DNA of 64,000 nucleotides, from assembly GCA_036787835.1 (NCBI GenBank), contig DAIQON010000004.1:1-64000 (forward strand), in the 5' to 3' direction. This DNA is from DAIQON01 sp036787835 (GTDB lineage Bacteria > Patescibacteriota > Saccharimonadia > Saccharimonadales > UBA4665). The translations under genes and the position numbers were made by a program. The notes beneath the pieces were generated by a model. That model searched no databases and had not been told where the DNA came from. It was given only the letters and a program-made list of their open reading frames with translations. Position 1 is the first letter of the stretch. Each line of letters opens with the position of its first letter. This document shows, in pieces, positions 15,705 through 23,405 of this stretch.

Positions 15705-16349
15705 ATGGCATATAAAGTAGTTCCGACGATTACCGCTAAGGACGAGGTAGACTATCGGCGTCAAATCGATAATGTTCGTAATTATGCTGAGGCGCTACAC
15801 ATTGATCTGATGGATGGTAAATTTGCCCCCAGTATATCTCCACCCTTAGAACACACTTGGTGGCCACACGAGCTAAAGGCATATATCCACTTAATGTTTG
15901 AAAATCCGATGGACTATCTAGATCAGCTGATTAGATTAAAGCCGCACATGGTAATTATCCATAACGAGGTAACGGTTCATCATATGCACTTTGCGGCTGA
16001 GCTTCATAAACACGGCATTGAGGCGGGACTGGCTATTTTACAAGAGACACCAATTGAATGGGCCTATCAGATAATGCATTCATTTGATCAGATGTTAGTT
16101 TTCTCCGGTAAACTTGGCTACCACGGAGGGACGGCAGACCTGGGGCTGCTCGATAAGGTCAAAAAGATTAAACAACATCATCCTGAGGCTGAAATAGCTT
16201 GGGACGGCGGAATTAATGATCAGAATGCCTTAGCCTTAGTTGAAGGCGGAGTAAATGTTCTAAACGTAGGTGGCTATATTCAAGATAGCTCCGAGCCTAA
16301 AGCTGCTTATGATAAAATAGAAATGGAACTAAAAAATAAAAATGCCTAA
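15705..16349 (+). CDS. rpe: Ribulose-phosphate 3-epimerase (divergent)
   Basis: At about 214 residues this TIM-barrel enzyme has the epimerase pattern: HIDLMDGKFAPS with metal-binding His and Asp, IHLMFENP, and WDGGI with the second catalytic Asp. The usual phosphate loop GFGGQ is replaced by GYHGGT. I take the ATG at 15705 as the start because AGGTGG lies eight bases upstream; a GTG at 15693 in frame would overlap rpiB. It converts ribulose 5-phosphate to xylulose 5-phosphate and overlaps the transketolase gene by eight bases. The divergence leaves some doubt between Rpe and a related pentulose-phosphate epimerase. Confidence 0.85.
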   Translation: MAYKVVPTITAKDEVDYRRQIDNVRNYAEALHIDLMDGKFAPSISPPLEHTWWPHELKAYIHLMFENPMDYLDQLIRLKPHMVIIHNEVTVHHMHFAAELHKHGIEAGLAILQETPIEWAYQIMHSFDQMLVFSGKLGYHGGTADLGLLDKVKKIKQHHPEAEIAWDGGINDQNALALVEGGVNVLNVGGYIQDSSEPKAAYDKIEMELKNKNA

Positions 16350-17196
16350 TTACTCTATAGAACAACTAGAAACAATCGCTAATGACATCCGAGAAGATAT
16401 CATTAATATGCTGGTGGCTGCAGGTAGTGGCCATGGTGCCGGACCGCTTGGTCTAGCCGATATCTTTACTGCTCTCTATTTTGAAGTTATGAAACACGAC
16501 CCCAAAAAACCAGATTGGGACGAAAGAGACATCTTACTACTTAGCAATGGTCACTGCGTGCCGGTACGTTATGCGACCATGGCCCATGCTGGCTATTTAC
16601 CTGTCAGTGAACTCAAAACGCTTCGTAAATTCGGTAGCCGCCTCCAAGGTCATCCAGAGCGTAGTCGCTTACCTGGACTTGAGAACACCTCAGGCCCACT
16701 TGGCTGCGGTCTATCTCAGGCAGCCGGGATGGCATTGGCCCTTAATATGAACAACCAAAACCACCGCTGGGTCTACGTAGTGATGGGAGACGGTGAAATT
16801 AACGAAGGCAATATCTGGGAAGGGGCAATGCTGGCGGCCAAGTACAAGTTGAGTAACATTACGGCAATACTTGACCGAAATAACATCCAGATTGATGGCC
16901 CGACTGAGTACGTTATGCCTCTTGAGGACCTGCGCGGTAAATGGGAATCATTCGGCTGGCATGTAATTGAGATTGATGGCAACAACATTGAAGCAGTAAT
17001 AGACGCCACAGCAATGGCTAAAGCAATAACTGAAAAACCAGTTATTATAATCGCTCATACAATCCCAGGCAAAGGTGTCGACTTTATGGAATTTGATTAC
17101 CACTGGCACAGCGGTGCGCCGAACCATGAGCAAGCAATTAAAGCTCTAAAAGAACTTAGAACCCTGGGCGGACGTATCAGGAGCGAACATGAGTAG
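16342..17196 (+). CDS. Transketolase, N-terminal (ThDP-binding) subunit
   Basis: The 284 residues match the first half of transketolase. GHGAGPLG, the region GPLGCGLSQAAGMALA and the thiamine-diphosphate motif GDGEINEGNIWEG (with a following N) are all present. Transketolase moves two-carbon units between sugar phosphates. Split transketolases with separate N and C subunits occur in archaea and many bacteria. Unusually, the C-subunit gene is not adjacent: a two-helix membrane protein gene lies between them, overlapping this gene by eight bases. Confidence 0.92.
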   Translation: MPNYSIEQLETIANDIREDIINMLVAAGSGHGAGPLGLADIFTALYFEVMKHDPKKPDWDERDILLLSNGHCVPVRYATMAHAGYLPVSELKTLRKFGSRLQGHPERSRLPGLENTSGPLGCGLSQAAGMALALNMNNQNHRWVYVVMGDGEINEGNIWEGAMLAAKYKLSNITAILDRNNIQIDGPTEYVMPLEDLRGKWESFGWHVIEIDGNNIEAVIDATAMAKAITEKPVIIIAHTIPGKGVDFMEFDYHWHSGAPNHEQAIKALKELRTLGGRIRSEHE

Positions 17197-17473
17197 ATAT
17201 AAACGTCCTTCATTCAAGGTTCTGTCGTTAACTTGGCTAGTAGCCTTGCTTAGTACTCTTATGGTTGCTATCTCCAGTTATGCTGTCTGGCAAGATGTCA
17301 TAAGTTTTCGTTCATGCAACGTGAACAGTAGTGATCTAGGTGTTTCGACTTGTGGCAAAGCCTCAATTAACCCAGGTGACGGACTACTTATCTTCCTATT
17401 TATCTGCTCAGTTCTACTTGTTCTGGCCTTATTTACCCATGCATTTAGATTAACCAGGAGACCAACTGCATGA
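17189..17473 (+). CDS. Small two-helix membrane protein inside the transketolase operon
   Basis: The 94-residue protein is unrecognised. It has a basic N-terminus, a transmembrane segment (about 12-34), an external-looking loop with two cysteines (RSCNVNSSDLGVSTCGK), a second transmembrane segment (about 62-85), and a basic tail. Its start overlaps the N-subunit stop by eight bases and its stop overlaps the C-subunit start as ATGA. It must therefore be transcribed and is probably translationally coupled with both transketolase halves. The loop cysteines could form a disulfide. A membrane tether or an unrelated passenger are both possible. Confidence 0.7.
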   Translation: MSRYKRPSFKVLSLTWLVALLSTLMVAISSYAVWQDVISFRSCNVNSSDLGVSTCGKASINPGDGLLIFLFICSVLLVLALFTHAFRLTRRPTA

Positions 17474-18441
17474 GTAATATGCACTTAGCAGATTATCTAA
17501 ATAAGCCGGAAATGTCCCCAAACCGTAAAGGCTTTGGCGAAGGCCTACTTGAAGCCGGTAAACTAGACGAAAACGTCGTAGCTGCTTGTGCCGACTTAAC
17601 AGAATCAACTCAGATGTATCTATTTAGAGATGAATTTCCTGATCGATTTATTGAAATTGGTGTAGCCGAACAAAACCTAGTCACCGTCGCCAGTGGTATG
17701 TCAGCAATAGGAAAAATACCTTTTGTTTCAAGTTATGCCGCCTTCAGCCCAGGTCGAAACTGGGAACAAATCCGGACTACAATTTGTCTTAATGATCGCC
17801 CAGTCAAAGTAATAGGTTCACACGCTGGTGTTAGTGTTGGTCCAGACGGTGCGACCCACCAAATGCTAGAAGATATTGCCTTAATGCGGGCATTGCCTAA
17901 TATGGTCGTTATTGCGCCTTGTGATGCAGTTGAAGCCAAGAAGGCGACTCTGGCTATGGCTAAAGACCCAAGACCTAACTATATGAGGCTTGCAAGAGAA
18001 GCAGTCGCCACCATAACGACACCTGATACACCTTTCGTTATTGGTAAGGCCTACAAGTTTGCTGAAGGTGACGACGTGAGCATTATTTCTACTGGAACAA
18101 TGACCTACCAGGCCTTACTAGCAGTAGAGATGCTTAAAAAAGATGGCATCTCAGCAGAGGTAATACACGTACCGACCATCAAACCACTAGACGAATACGA
18201 GATTCTTGCTAGCGTAGCTAAGACTAAAGCCGTTGTAACGGTCGAAGAGGGGCAAATTATTGGTGGACTAGGTGGCGCTATTAGCGAACTGCTCGGTGAA
18301 AACCTGCCAGTTCCAATTAAGCGAGTTGGGATCAACGATCACTTTGGTGAATCTGGCGAGCCGAATGAGCTTTTGGCCCATTTCGGCTTAGATGCTAAGC
18401 ACGTTAGACTCGCAGTACATCATGTGCTAAATAAAAAATGA
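17470..18441 (+). CDS. Transketolase, C-terminal subunit
   Basis: The 323 residues correspond to the pyrimidine-binding and C-terminal domains of transketolase. FIEIGVAEQNLVTVASGMS carries the conserved Glu that activates thiamine diphosphate, SYAAFSPGRNWEQIRTT follows, and VTVEEGQIIGGLGGAI marks the C-terminal domain. It forms the active enzyme with the N subunit encoded upstream. The stop TGA overlaps the ATG of the following transporter gene. Confidence 0.92.
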   Translation: MSNMHLADYLNKPEMSPNRKGFGEGLLEAGKLDENVVAACADLTESTQMYLFRDEFPDRFIEIGVAEQNLVTVASGMSAIGKIPFVSSYAAFSPGRNWEQIRTTICLNDRPVKVIGSHAGVSVGPDGATHQMLEDIALMRALPNMVVIAPCDAVEAKKATLAMAKDPRPNYMRLAREAVATITTPDTPFVIGKAYKFAEGDDVSIISTGTMTYQALLAVEMLKKDGISAEVIHVPTIKPLDEYEILASVAKTKAVVTVEEGQIIGGLGGAISELLGENLPVPIKRVGINDHFGESGEPNELLAHFGLDAKHVRLAVHHVLNKK

Positions 18442-19325
18442 CTTGGCAAGTAATAATGCTTTTTCAGAACTTGTTTGCAGCACTATTTGCTGTAAATTCA
18501 AGATCACTCGCACTTAAGTTCAAAAATGCCACATTACCCCTAAATTTGTCTATTTTCTTTGCGTTTTCTATGAGTGCAATTTTGTATGACAAATACCTTG
18601 GATTTAATACTGTTAACATACAACTTTTTGACAAATACCTTGGACTATTTATTTTAGCTGGGGCTTGTTTTGCAGTAACAAATATTCTGAGTTACATTGT
18701 CTTTGAATATGTCGATGCAGCAGTAGCTAGCCTGTTTTCTACACTAAATATAATTGCCTCAGTAGTTCTTTCAACTCTAATAATTCATGAAGGTTTAAGC
18801 CTAACTCAAATTATTGGCGCTGCAATTCTAATATTCTCAATTCAGCTTATAGTCTCAATTAATGTAAGCCGCAAAAAACATAAGCAGATTGGGAAAGCGA
18901 TAATTCTATCTATTCTCGCGGCAGCATTTTTTTCTACAGCTACGGTAACTGAAAAGTATCTATTAGGTAAGGTTAACCTGCCCACTTATTTAACGTTTGG
19001 TTGGGGATTCCAGTTTTTGGGTGTAATTACTATTGCCATATTGTTTTCAAGAAGAATAAATGCTAATTTTGGTCTGTTCAAAAATATGTTATTTTGGAAA
19101 CTAGCGCTTCCAGCGGTTTTACTAAGAGTTCTAGGTGGGCTTCTGTATATTCTTTCCTTAAGAATATCGAACAATCTATCACTCATATCCGTTGTATCAG
19201 GTCTAAAAATAATACTAGCAGCACTGTTAGCAGCTGTAATTTTAAAAGAAAAAGACTTTTTAAAACGAAAACTAGAAGCGGCGTTCACGTCCTCTATTGG
19301 AATTGCTTTAATATTCTGGAAATGA
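18438..19325 (+). CDS. EamA/DMT-superfamily membrane transporter
   Basis: The 295 residues form about ten hydrophobic helices in two similar halves, which is the drug/metabolite transporter pattern; ASLFSTLNIIASVVLSTLIIHEGLS and the end ISVVSGLKIILAALLAAVILKE match the repeated motif. The substrate is unknown. The gene overlaps the transketolase C-subunit stop by ATGA but is visibly richer in A and T than its neighbours, with more AAA/TTT codons. A 16-base direct repeat (18587-18602 and 18629-18644) encodes DKYLG twice. The composition suggests later insertion into the operon. Confidence 0.78.
   Translation: MTWQVIMLFQNLFAALFAVNSRSLALKFKNATLPLNLSIFFAFSMSAILYDKYLGFNTVNIQLFDKYLGLFILAGACFAVTNILSYIVFEYVDAAVASLFSTLNIIASVVLSTLIIHEGLSLTQIIGAAILIFSIQLIVSINVSRKKHKQIGKAIILSILAAAFFSTATVTEKYLLGKVNLPTYLTFGWGFQFLGVITIAILFSRRINANFGLFKNMLFWKLALPAVLLRVLGGLLYILSLRISNNLSLISVVSGLKIILAALLAAVILKEKDFLKRKLEAAFTSSIGIALIFWK
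18587..18644 (+). repeat. 16-bp direct repeat within the EamA gene
   Basis: TGACAAATACCTTGGA occurs at 18587-18602 and again at 18629-18644, a 42-base period that keeps the frame and encodes DKYLG in both copies. It looks like the trace of an in-frame tandem duplication. Confidence 0.7.
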
Positions 19326-19362
19326 TTTGCAAGCATAAGTATTATTCTATAAAGTTAACGCT

Positions 19363-20277
19363 ATGCCGTTAACACTACCTGAAATACGACGTAACTGCCA
19401 AAAAGCTAGGCAACGAATGGCACAAGCCAAACAAGAACACTGGGCTTTTGGTGCTTTTAACCTAGACGATGAGGCAACTCTTAAGGCAGTATGTATGGCC
19501 GCTGCCAAGCATAATGCACCAGTGCTAGTTGAGGTAAGCCAGGGCGAAGTTGATGATATTGGCCTAGATAACGTTCGTGACCTTGTAGATAACTTCAAGT
19601 ACACCTATAGCGTCGAGATCTATGTCAATCTTGACCATAGCCCTAGTGTTGAAGCTGCCAAGATGGGTATTGAAGCTGGCTTTGAGTTTATCCATATAGA
19701 TGTATCCCAAGCTAATCATGATGCCACTGACGGCGAAATCGTTGATGCAACTAAACAGATTGTTGACTATGCCAGACTGACTGGCGCACTCGTCGAAAGT
19801 GAACCGCATTACTTTGGCGGTGGCTCCAACGTCTTTAAAGAAAATATCGATTATGATGAAGTTAGAAAGACCTTCTCCACACCAGAAGGTGCTAGTCAGT
19901 TTGTATCAGCCACCGGAATTGATACTTTTGCCGCTGCCATCGGTAACCTGCACGGTAAATACCCAGTACCTAAAGTACTCGATCTTGAACTATTGAAGCG
20001 AATACGCGATGCAATTGATTGCAACATCTCACTTCACGGTGGTAGCGATACGCCAGGTCACTATTTCAGAGAGGCAGTTAAGATTGGGGTGACTAAAATC
20101 AATATTAATTCAGACATGCGCTTTGCCTATAGGACAGCCCTAGAACAGATACTTAAAGAGTCGCCTGATGAATACTCGGTCGCTAAATTAATAAGCAAAA
20201 AGGTCATACCGGCAGTTGCAGAAGTGGTTGAATCGAAACTAGCCGACTTTAACTCAATAGGTAAGGCTGTAGTCTAG
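19363..20277 (+). CDS. fba: Class II fructose-bisphosphate aldolase
   Basis: The 304-residue zinc-dependent aldolase cleaves fructose 1,6-bisphosphate. Class II landmarks are NLDHS (metal and catalytic region), ESEPHYFGGGS, GNLHGKYP with a zinc His, LHGGSDTPG and KININSDMR for phosphate binding. Length and order are normal for the family. It follows the EamA gene by 37 bases and ends in a hairpin that includes its stop codon. The neighbouring PfkB kinase and GAPDH place it in glycolysis, although a tagatose- or ketose-bisphosphate aldolase is possible. Confidence 0.92.
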   Translation: MPLTLPEIRRNCQKARQRMAQAKQEHWAFGAFNLDDEATLKAVCMAAAKHNAPVLVEVSQGEVDDIGLDNVRDLVDNFKYTYSVEIYVNLDHSPSVEAAKMGIEAGFEFIHIDVSQANHDATDGEIVDATKQIVDYARLTGALVESEPHYFGGGSNVFKENIDYDEVRKTFSTPEGASQFVSATGIDTFAAAIGNLHGKYPVPKVLDLELLKRIRDAIDCNISLHGGSDTPGHYFREAVKIGVTKININSDMRFAYRTALEQILKESPDEYSVAKLISKKVIPAVAEVVESKLADFNSIGKAVV

Positions 20278-20297
20278 CGTACGACGCTAGCTGTTTT
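20274..20297 (+). terminator. Probable intrinsic terminator after fba
   Basis: CTAGCGT (20274-20280), ACG, ACGCTAG (20284-20290) is a 7-bp perfect stem followed by CTGTTTT. The fba stop codon is inside the stem. The T-tract is short, so termination may be partial. Confidence 0.5.
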
Positions 20298-20366
20298 ATA
20301 TGGTCCGTGATAAACTTCTAAAATATAAGCATTAACATTTTACTTTAGAGAGAGGTGGGAACAGTC

Positions 20367-21371
20367 GTGGCAGAAGCTCCTGATGTTGTTAGTATAGGTG
20401 ACATAGTTACCGACGCATTTATCAAATTAATAGATGACCAGGCAAAAATTATACCCGAGGGAGACAATAAGCTTCTAGCAATGAATTTTGGCACAAAGTT
20501 GCCTTATGATCACGTTGAAATAATCGAAGCCGTAGGAAACGCTGCAAATGCGGCTGTTGCTTTCGCTAGATTGGGCCTGAATAGTGCTTTTGTCACTAAT
20601 GTTGGTGGCGATACTCACGGCCGAGATATGATCGCGGCATTACATAAAAATGATGTCGATACTCGCTTCGTTAGAATTAATCATGACAAAAAGAGCAACT
20701 ACCACTACGTTCTTTGGTATAAAGAGGAACGAACAATCTTAATTAAGCATGAAGAATATGACTACCACTGGCCACATCTACGTCCGAATGAAACACCTAA
20801 GTGGCTTTATTTTAGCTCAATTAGTGAACACGCCATTGAATACCATGATCAAGTTAGTGACTGGCTAGACGAACATAAAGACGTCAAATTAGCCTTCCAA
20901 CCAGGTACTTTTCAGATGGCCGCAGGCGTTCATCGCCTAAAGCGAATCTATGAGCGAAGCGAAGTATTGATTCTCAACCGTGAAGAAGCAGTATTAGTCG
21001 GTGGTGGTAAGCACGAGGACCTAAATGACTTATTCGAGCACTTACATAAACTAGGGCCTAAGATTGTCGTTATAACAGATGGTCCAAACGGCGCTTATGC
21101 CAGTGATGGCGTTAATCAATGGCAAATGCCACTTTACCCGGATCCAGCACCTCCAACAGATAGAACCGGGGCAGGTGATTCATTCGCATCAACTTTTGTT
21201 GCAGCAATTATTAAGGGTGCAGATATAGAGAGTGCCTTGCTTTGGGCGCCAATTAACTCAATGAGCGTTGTTCAAAGAGTCGGTGCTCAATCCGGCCTAT
21301 TAAGTGACTTCCAGCTCCAAGCATACCTAAGGCATGCTCCCGACTGGTACCATCCAAAAAAGATTAAATAA
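20367..21371 (+). CDS. PfkB/ribokinase-family sugar kinase
   Basis: The protein of about 334 residues has the PfkB-family signature DRTGAGDSFAS near residue 270 with the catalytic Asp, and the N-terminal VVSIGDIVTDAF and VGGDTHGRDM motifs. I choose the GTG at 20367 because GAGAGAGGTGG ends about eight bases upstream; the GTG at 20355 overlaps this site. The family phosphorylates fructose 6-phosphate, ribose, fructose or adenosine. Placement next to fba raises the possibility of a phosphofructokinase role, which is inference. Confidence 0.85.
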   Translation: MAEAPDVVSIGDIVTDAFIKLIDDQAKIIPEGDNKLLAMNFGTKLPYDHVEIIEAVGNAANAAVAFARLGLNSAFVTNVGGDTHGRDMIAALHKNDVDTRFVRINHDKKSNYHYVLWYKEERTILIKHEEYDYHWPHLRPNETPKWLYFSSISEHAIEYHDQVSDWLDEHKDVKLAFQPGTFQMAAGVHRLKRIYERSEVLILNREEAVLVGGGKHEDLNDLFEHLHKLGPKIVVITDGPNGAYASDGVNQWQMPLYPDPAPPTDRTGAGDSFASTFVAAIIKGADIESALLWAPINSMSVVQRVGAQSGLLSDFQLQAYLRHAPDWYHPKKIK

Positions 21372-21517
21372 AAATTTCCATAAGGACTAACTTCTTCAAA
21401 GAACTAGGCGCTTATGTTAAGCTTAAGTTAGATTTTAAGGGTAAGTCTATTTAAGTGCAAAATATGCTAAAACAAAGACCTAGCTTACGCCGAATAGGGC
21501 AGTTATAAAGGGTAATT

Positions 21518-22735
21518 ATGAGCCGTTTTCTATCTCAAGCATTAGCCGCCGACGAACCTCACTTTAGTCGTGGCATAAGTGAGCTAGAAAAGGCTAACGG
21601 CGCACCGAGACATGATATCCGCCTAGTTAGTGATATATCGCTAAAACTAAAACGGTCTATTGAATACCTAGGTCTAGATCCTAATGACACAACCAATGAA
21701 GAGCTATACCATGCCCTAAATGAAAAACTAAAGACAGACGATAATAAGCTACTTAAAGAGCTCCGGACGCTAGCTGCCAAGAATGTTAACCTCGAGGCTA
21801 ACCTAAGCGATGGTATCAAACAATTACTCGATCTAATGGATATTAAGCAACAGGTATTTAGCTTAAAGTCATCGAGTTTTAAGAAGATACTAAAGTCGAC
21901 TCCGCCAAAAAAAGTGATGAAGTCACTAGGCTATAGGTCGCTAGACTCGCTTACGAAGCATGAGTCACCAGCGCTGATCGTTCTAGCAATTAATAAATTT
22001 GAGACTAAAACCTACGTCAGGTCATATTACCAAAAGTATTTAAAGCTAAAATCTACTGATTTTGAAACAAAAAAGTTATCTGTGGTCGAGCCTAAATCTA
22101 GCAAATGGGCAGAAATACTAAAGTCAATCAAACTTAGTACCGGCTATATCCATATCAGTTGCTATGAACTCGGCAGCCTAATAGTCCTACCTGAAGTTAA
22201 TTTGCCTAAAAAAGGCCAACTTACAGCCAATCTTGTACAGATACTTAGTGAACTATCTAAAATAGCCTCTACTTCAAACTATCTTAAGCTCAACCAAGTG
22301 ACAGCCGATTTTGGCTTGAAAGTATACGACGTTGCCGAACATGAACCCTTTGTCAGTCTTAGTATTTTAAGTAAACCAATCCCCTGGCATTTAGCTCAAT
22401 CAGTAATTGCTACTAGGATTGAAGACATCGACCTGCCTCAGTTTAGTGGCGATGAGTTAGGATTTTCAAAACTTCTAGATAAGCTAGGCGACGTAGTTAG
22501 CGATCTTAAGTTTTGGCAATCAACTGAGTACTTAGCCCTAGTAAGTAAAGGCGATACGATCTCATTAAATATTCTTGACGTTGCCGACAACCTATCTAAC
22601 GAACTTAGTTATCAAACGAGACGACTAACCAATTTTAGAAATAGTCTATGGCAAGAACTAATGGGCCGTTATATCAATCCTGATCTGACAGTCGATAGCC
22701 TAGTCCCGGCTATAGAGATGGCAATAGATGTTTAA
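21518..22735 (+). CDS. Conserved-looking hypothetical protein, 405 residues
   Basis: I do not recognise this soluble, lysine- and leucine-rich protein. It has no signal peptide or transmembrane helix. The N-terminal third (about 60-200) is largely helical and charged, with KKVMKSLGYRSLDSLTKHESP resembling a helix-turn element. The C-terminal half looks mixed alpha/beta and holds IHISCYELGSLIVLPE. The start has AAAGGG about eight bases upstream. It stands alone between the PfkB kinase and a SLOG protein with about 146 bases of untranslated DNA before it. Confidence 0.65.
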   Translation: MSRFLSQALAADEPHFSRGISELEKANGAPRHDIRLVSDISLKLKRSIEYLGLDPNDTTNEELYHALNEKLKTDDNKLLKELRTLAAKNVNLEANLSDGIKQLLDLMDIKQQVFSLKSSSFKKILKSTPPKKVMKSLGYRSLDSLTKHESPALIVLAINKFETKTYVRSYYQKYLKLKSTDFETKKLSVVEPKSSKWAEILKSIKLSTGYIHISCYELGSLIVLPEVNLPKKGQLTANLVQILSELSKIASTSNYLKLNQVTADFGLKVYDVAEHEPFVSLSILSKPIPWHLAQSVIATRIEDIDLPQFSGDELGFSKLLDKLGDVVSDLKFWQSTEYLALVSKGDTISLNILDVADNLSNELSYQTRRLTNFRNSLWQELMGRYINPDLTVDSLVPAIEMAIDV

Positions 22736-22781
22736 AAATCGTATGAAAATATAAGCATAAGCAAGGTATACTGTAAATCAT

Positions 22782-23348
22782 ATGTATCAATTTTCCATAT
22801 CTGGTGCCGCTAAAGGCGAAAGTGTTGAAGAAGGACAAAAACTAGCACACGAACTTGGCGCAGCCTTAGCTCGGGCTGGACATAGTCTTTTAACTGGTGC
22901 TACGCAAGGTTTGCCTAACTATGCAGCAGAAGGTTATAAAAAGGCTGGTGGCAAAATGAGCGTCGGTATTAGCCCCGCGGCGACTAAGGTCGAACATATA
23001 TTGAAGTACCGCTTACCGACTAAGGCTTATGACACCATTTTATATAGTGGCCTGCACTATGTCGGTCGTGACATGCTACTTATTACTTCAAGCGACGCAG
23101 TACTGAGTATTGGCGGTAGGTTAGGGACTCTACACGAATTTACTATTGCCATGGAAACCGATACGCCAATAGGCTTTTTGCACGGTGCTGGTGGTGTTGG
23201 TGATGAGATAGACCGCTTACTTGACCTATCGAGACCAATTAGATCTACAGCTTATGTTGACTTTAGCGACTCACCAGACGACATCGTAGCTAAACTTAGC
23301 AGACATCTGGACATTGTTCACTCTAAATATAAGAATCTATATCTCTGA
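22782..23348 (+). CDS. SLOG/LOG-like Rossmann-fold protein
   Basis: This 188-residue protein has features of the SLOG superfamily: an N-terminal strand with FSISGAAKGES, the segment LLTGATQGLPNYAAEGY, and SIGGRLGTLHEF, which corresponds to the PGGxGTxxE nucleotide-sugar-binding motif of LOG proteins, with Ser-Ile replacing the first residues. LOG enzymes release cytokinin bases from nucleotides, whereas other SLOG proteins bind nucleotide signals. The motif is not the canonical lysine-decarboxylase-like one, so the activity is open. TATACT nine bases before the ATG and no Shine-Dalgarno fit leaderless expression. Confidence 0.7.
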   Translation: MYQFSISGAAKGESVEEGQKLAHELGAALARAGHSLLTGATQGLPNYAAEGYKKAGGKMSVGISPAATKVEHILKYRLPTKAYDTILYSGLHYVGRDMLLITSSDAVLSIGGRLGTLHEFTIAMETDTPIGFLHGAGGVGDEIDRLLDLSRPIRSTAYVDFSDSPDDIVAKLSRHLDIVHSKYKNLYL

Positions 23349-23369
23349 GCGCTGGCAGCAACGATTTCT

Positions 23370-23398
23370 TTGTTAGACTAAACATTTGTCTATAGAAT
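23370..23398 (+). promoter_or_regulatory. Promoter of uvrB
   Basis: TTGTTA (23370-23375) and TAGAAT (23393-23398) are spaced by 17 bases, and the -10 ends seven bases before the uvrB ATG. The mRNA should be leaderless. Confidence 0.55.
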
Positions 23399-23405
23399 TA
23401 GATAT

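Noticed and set aside
18587..18644. Mobile element target duplication
   Set aside because: The two 16-base copies are only 42 bases apart, in frame within one gene and with no element between them; an internal duplication is simpler.
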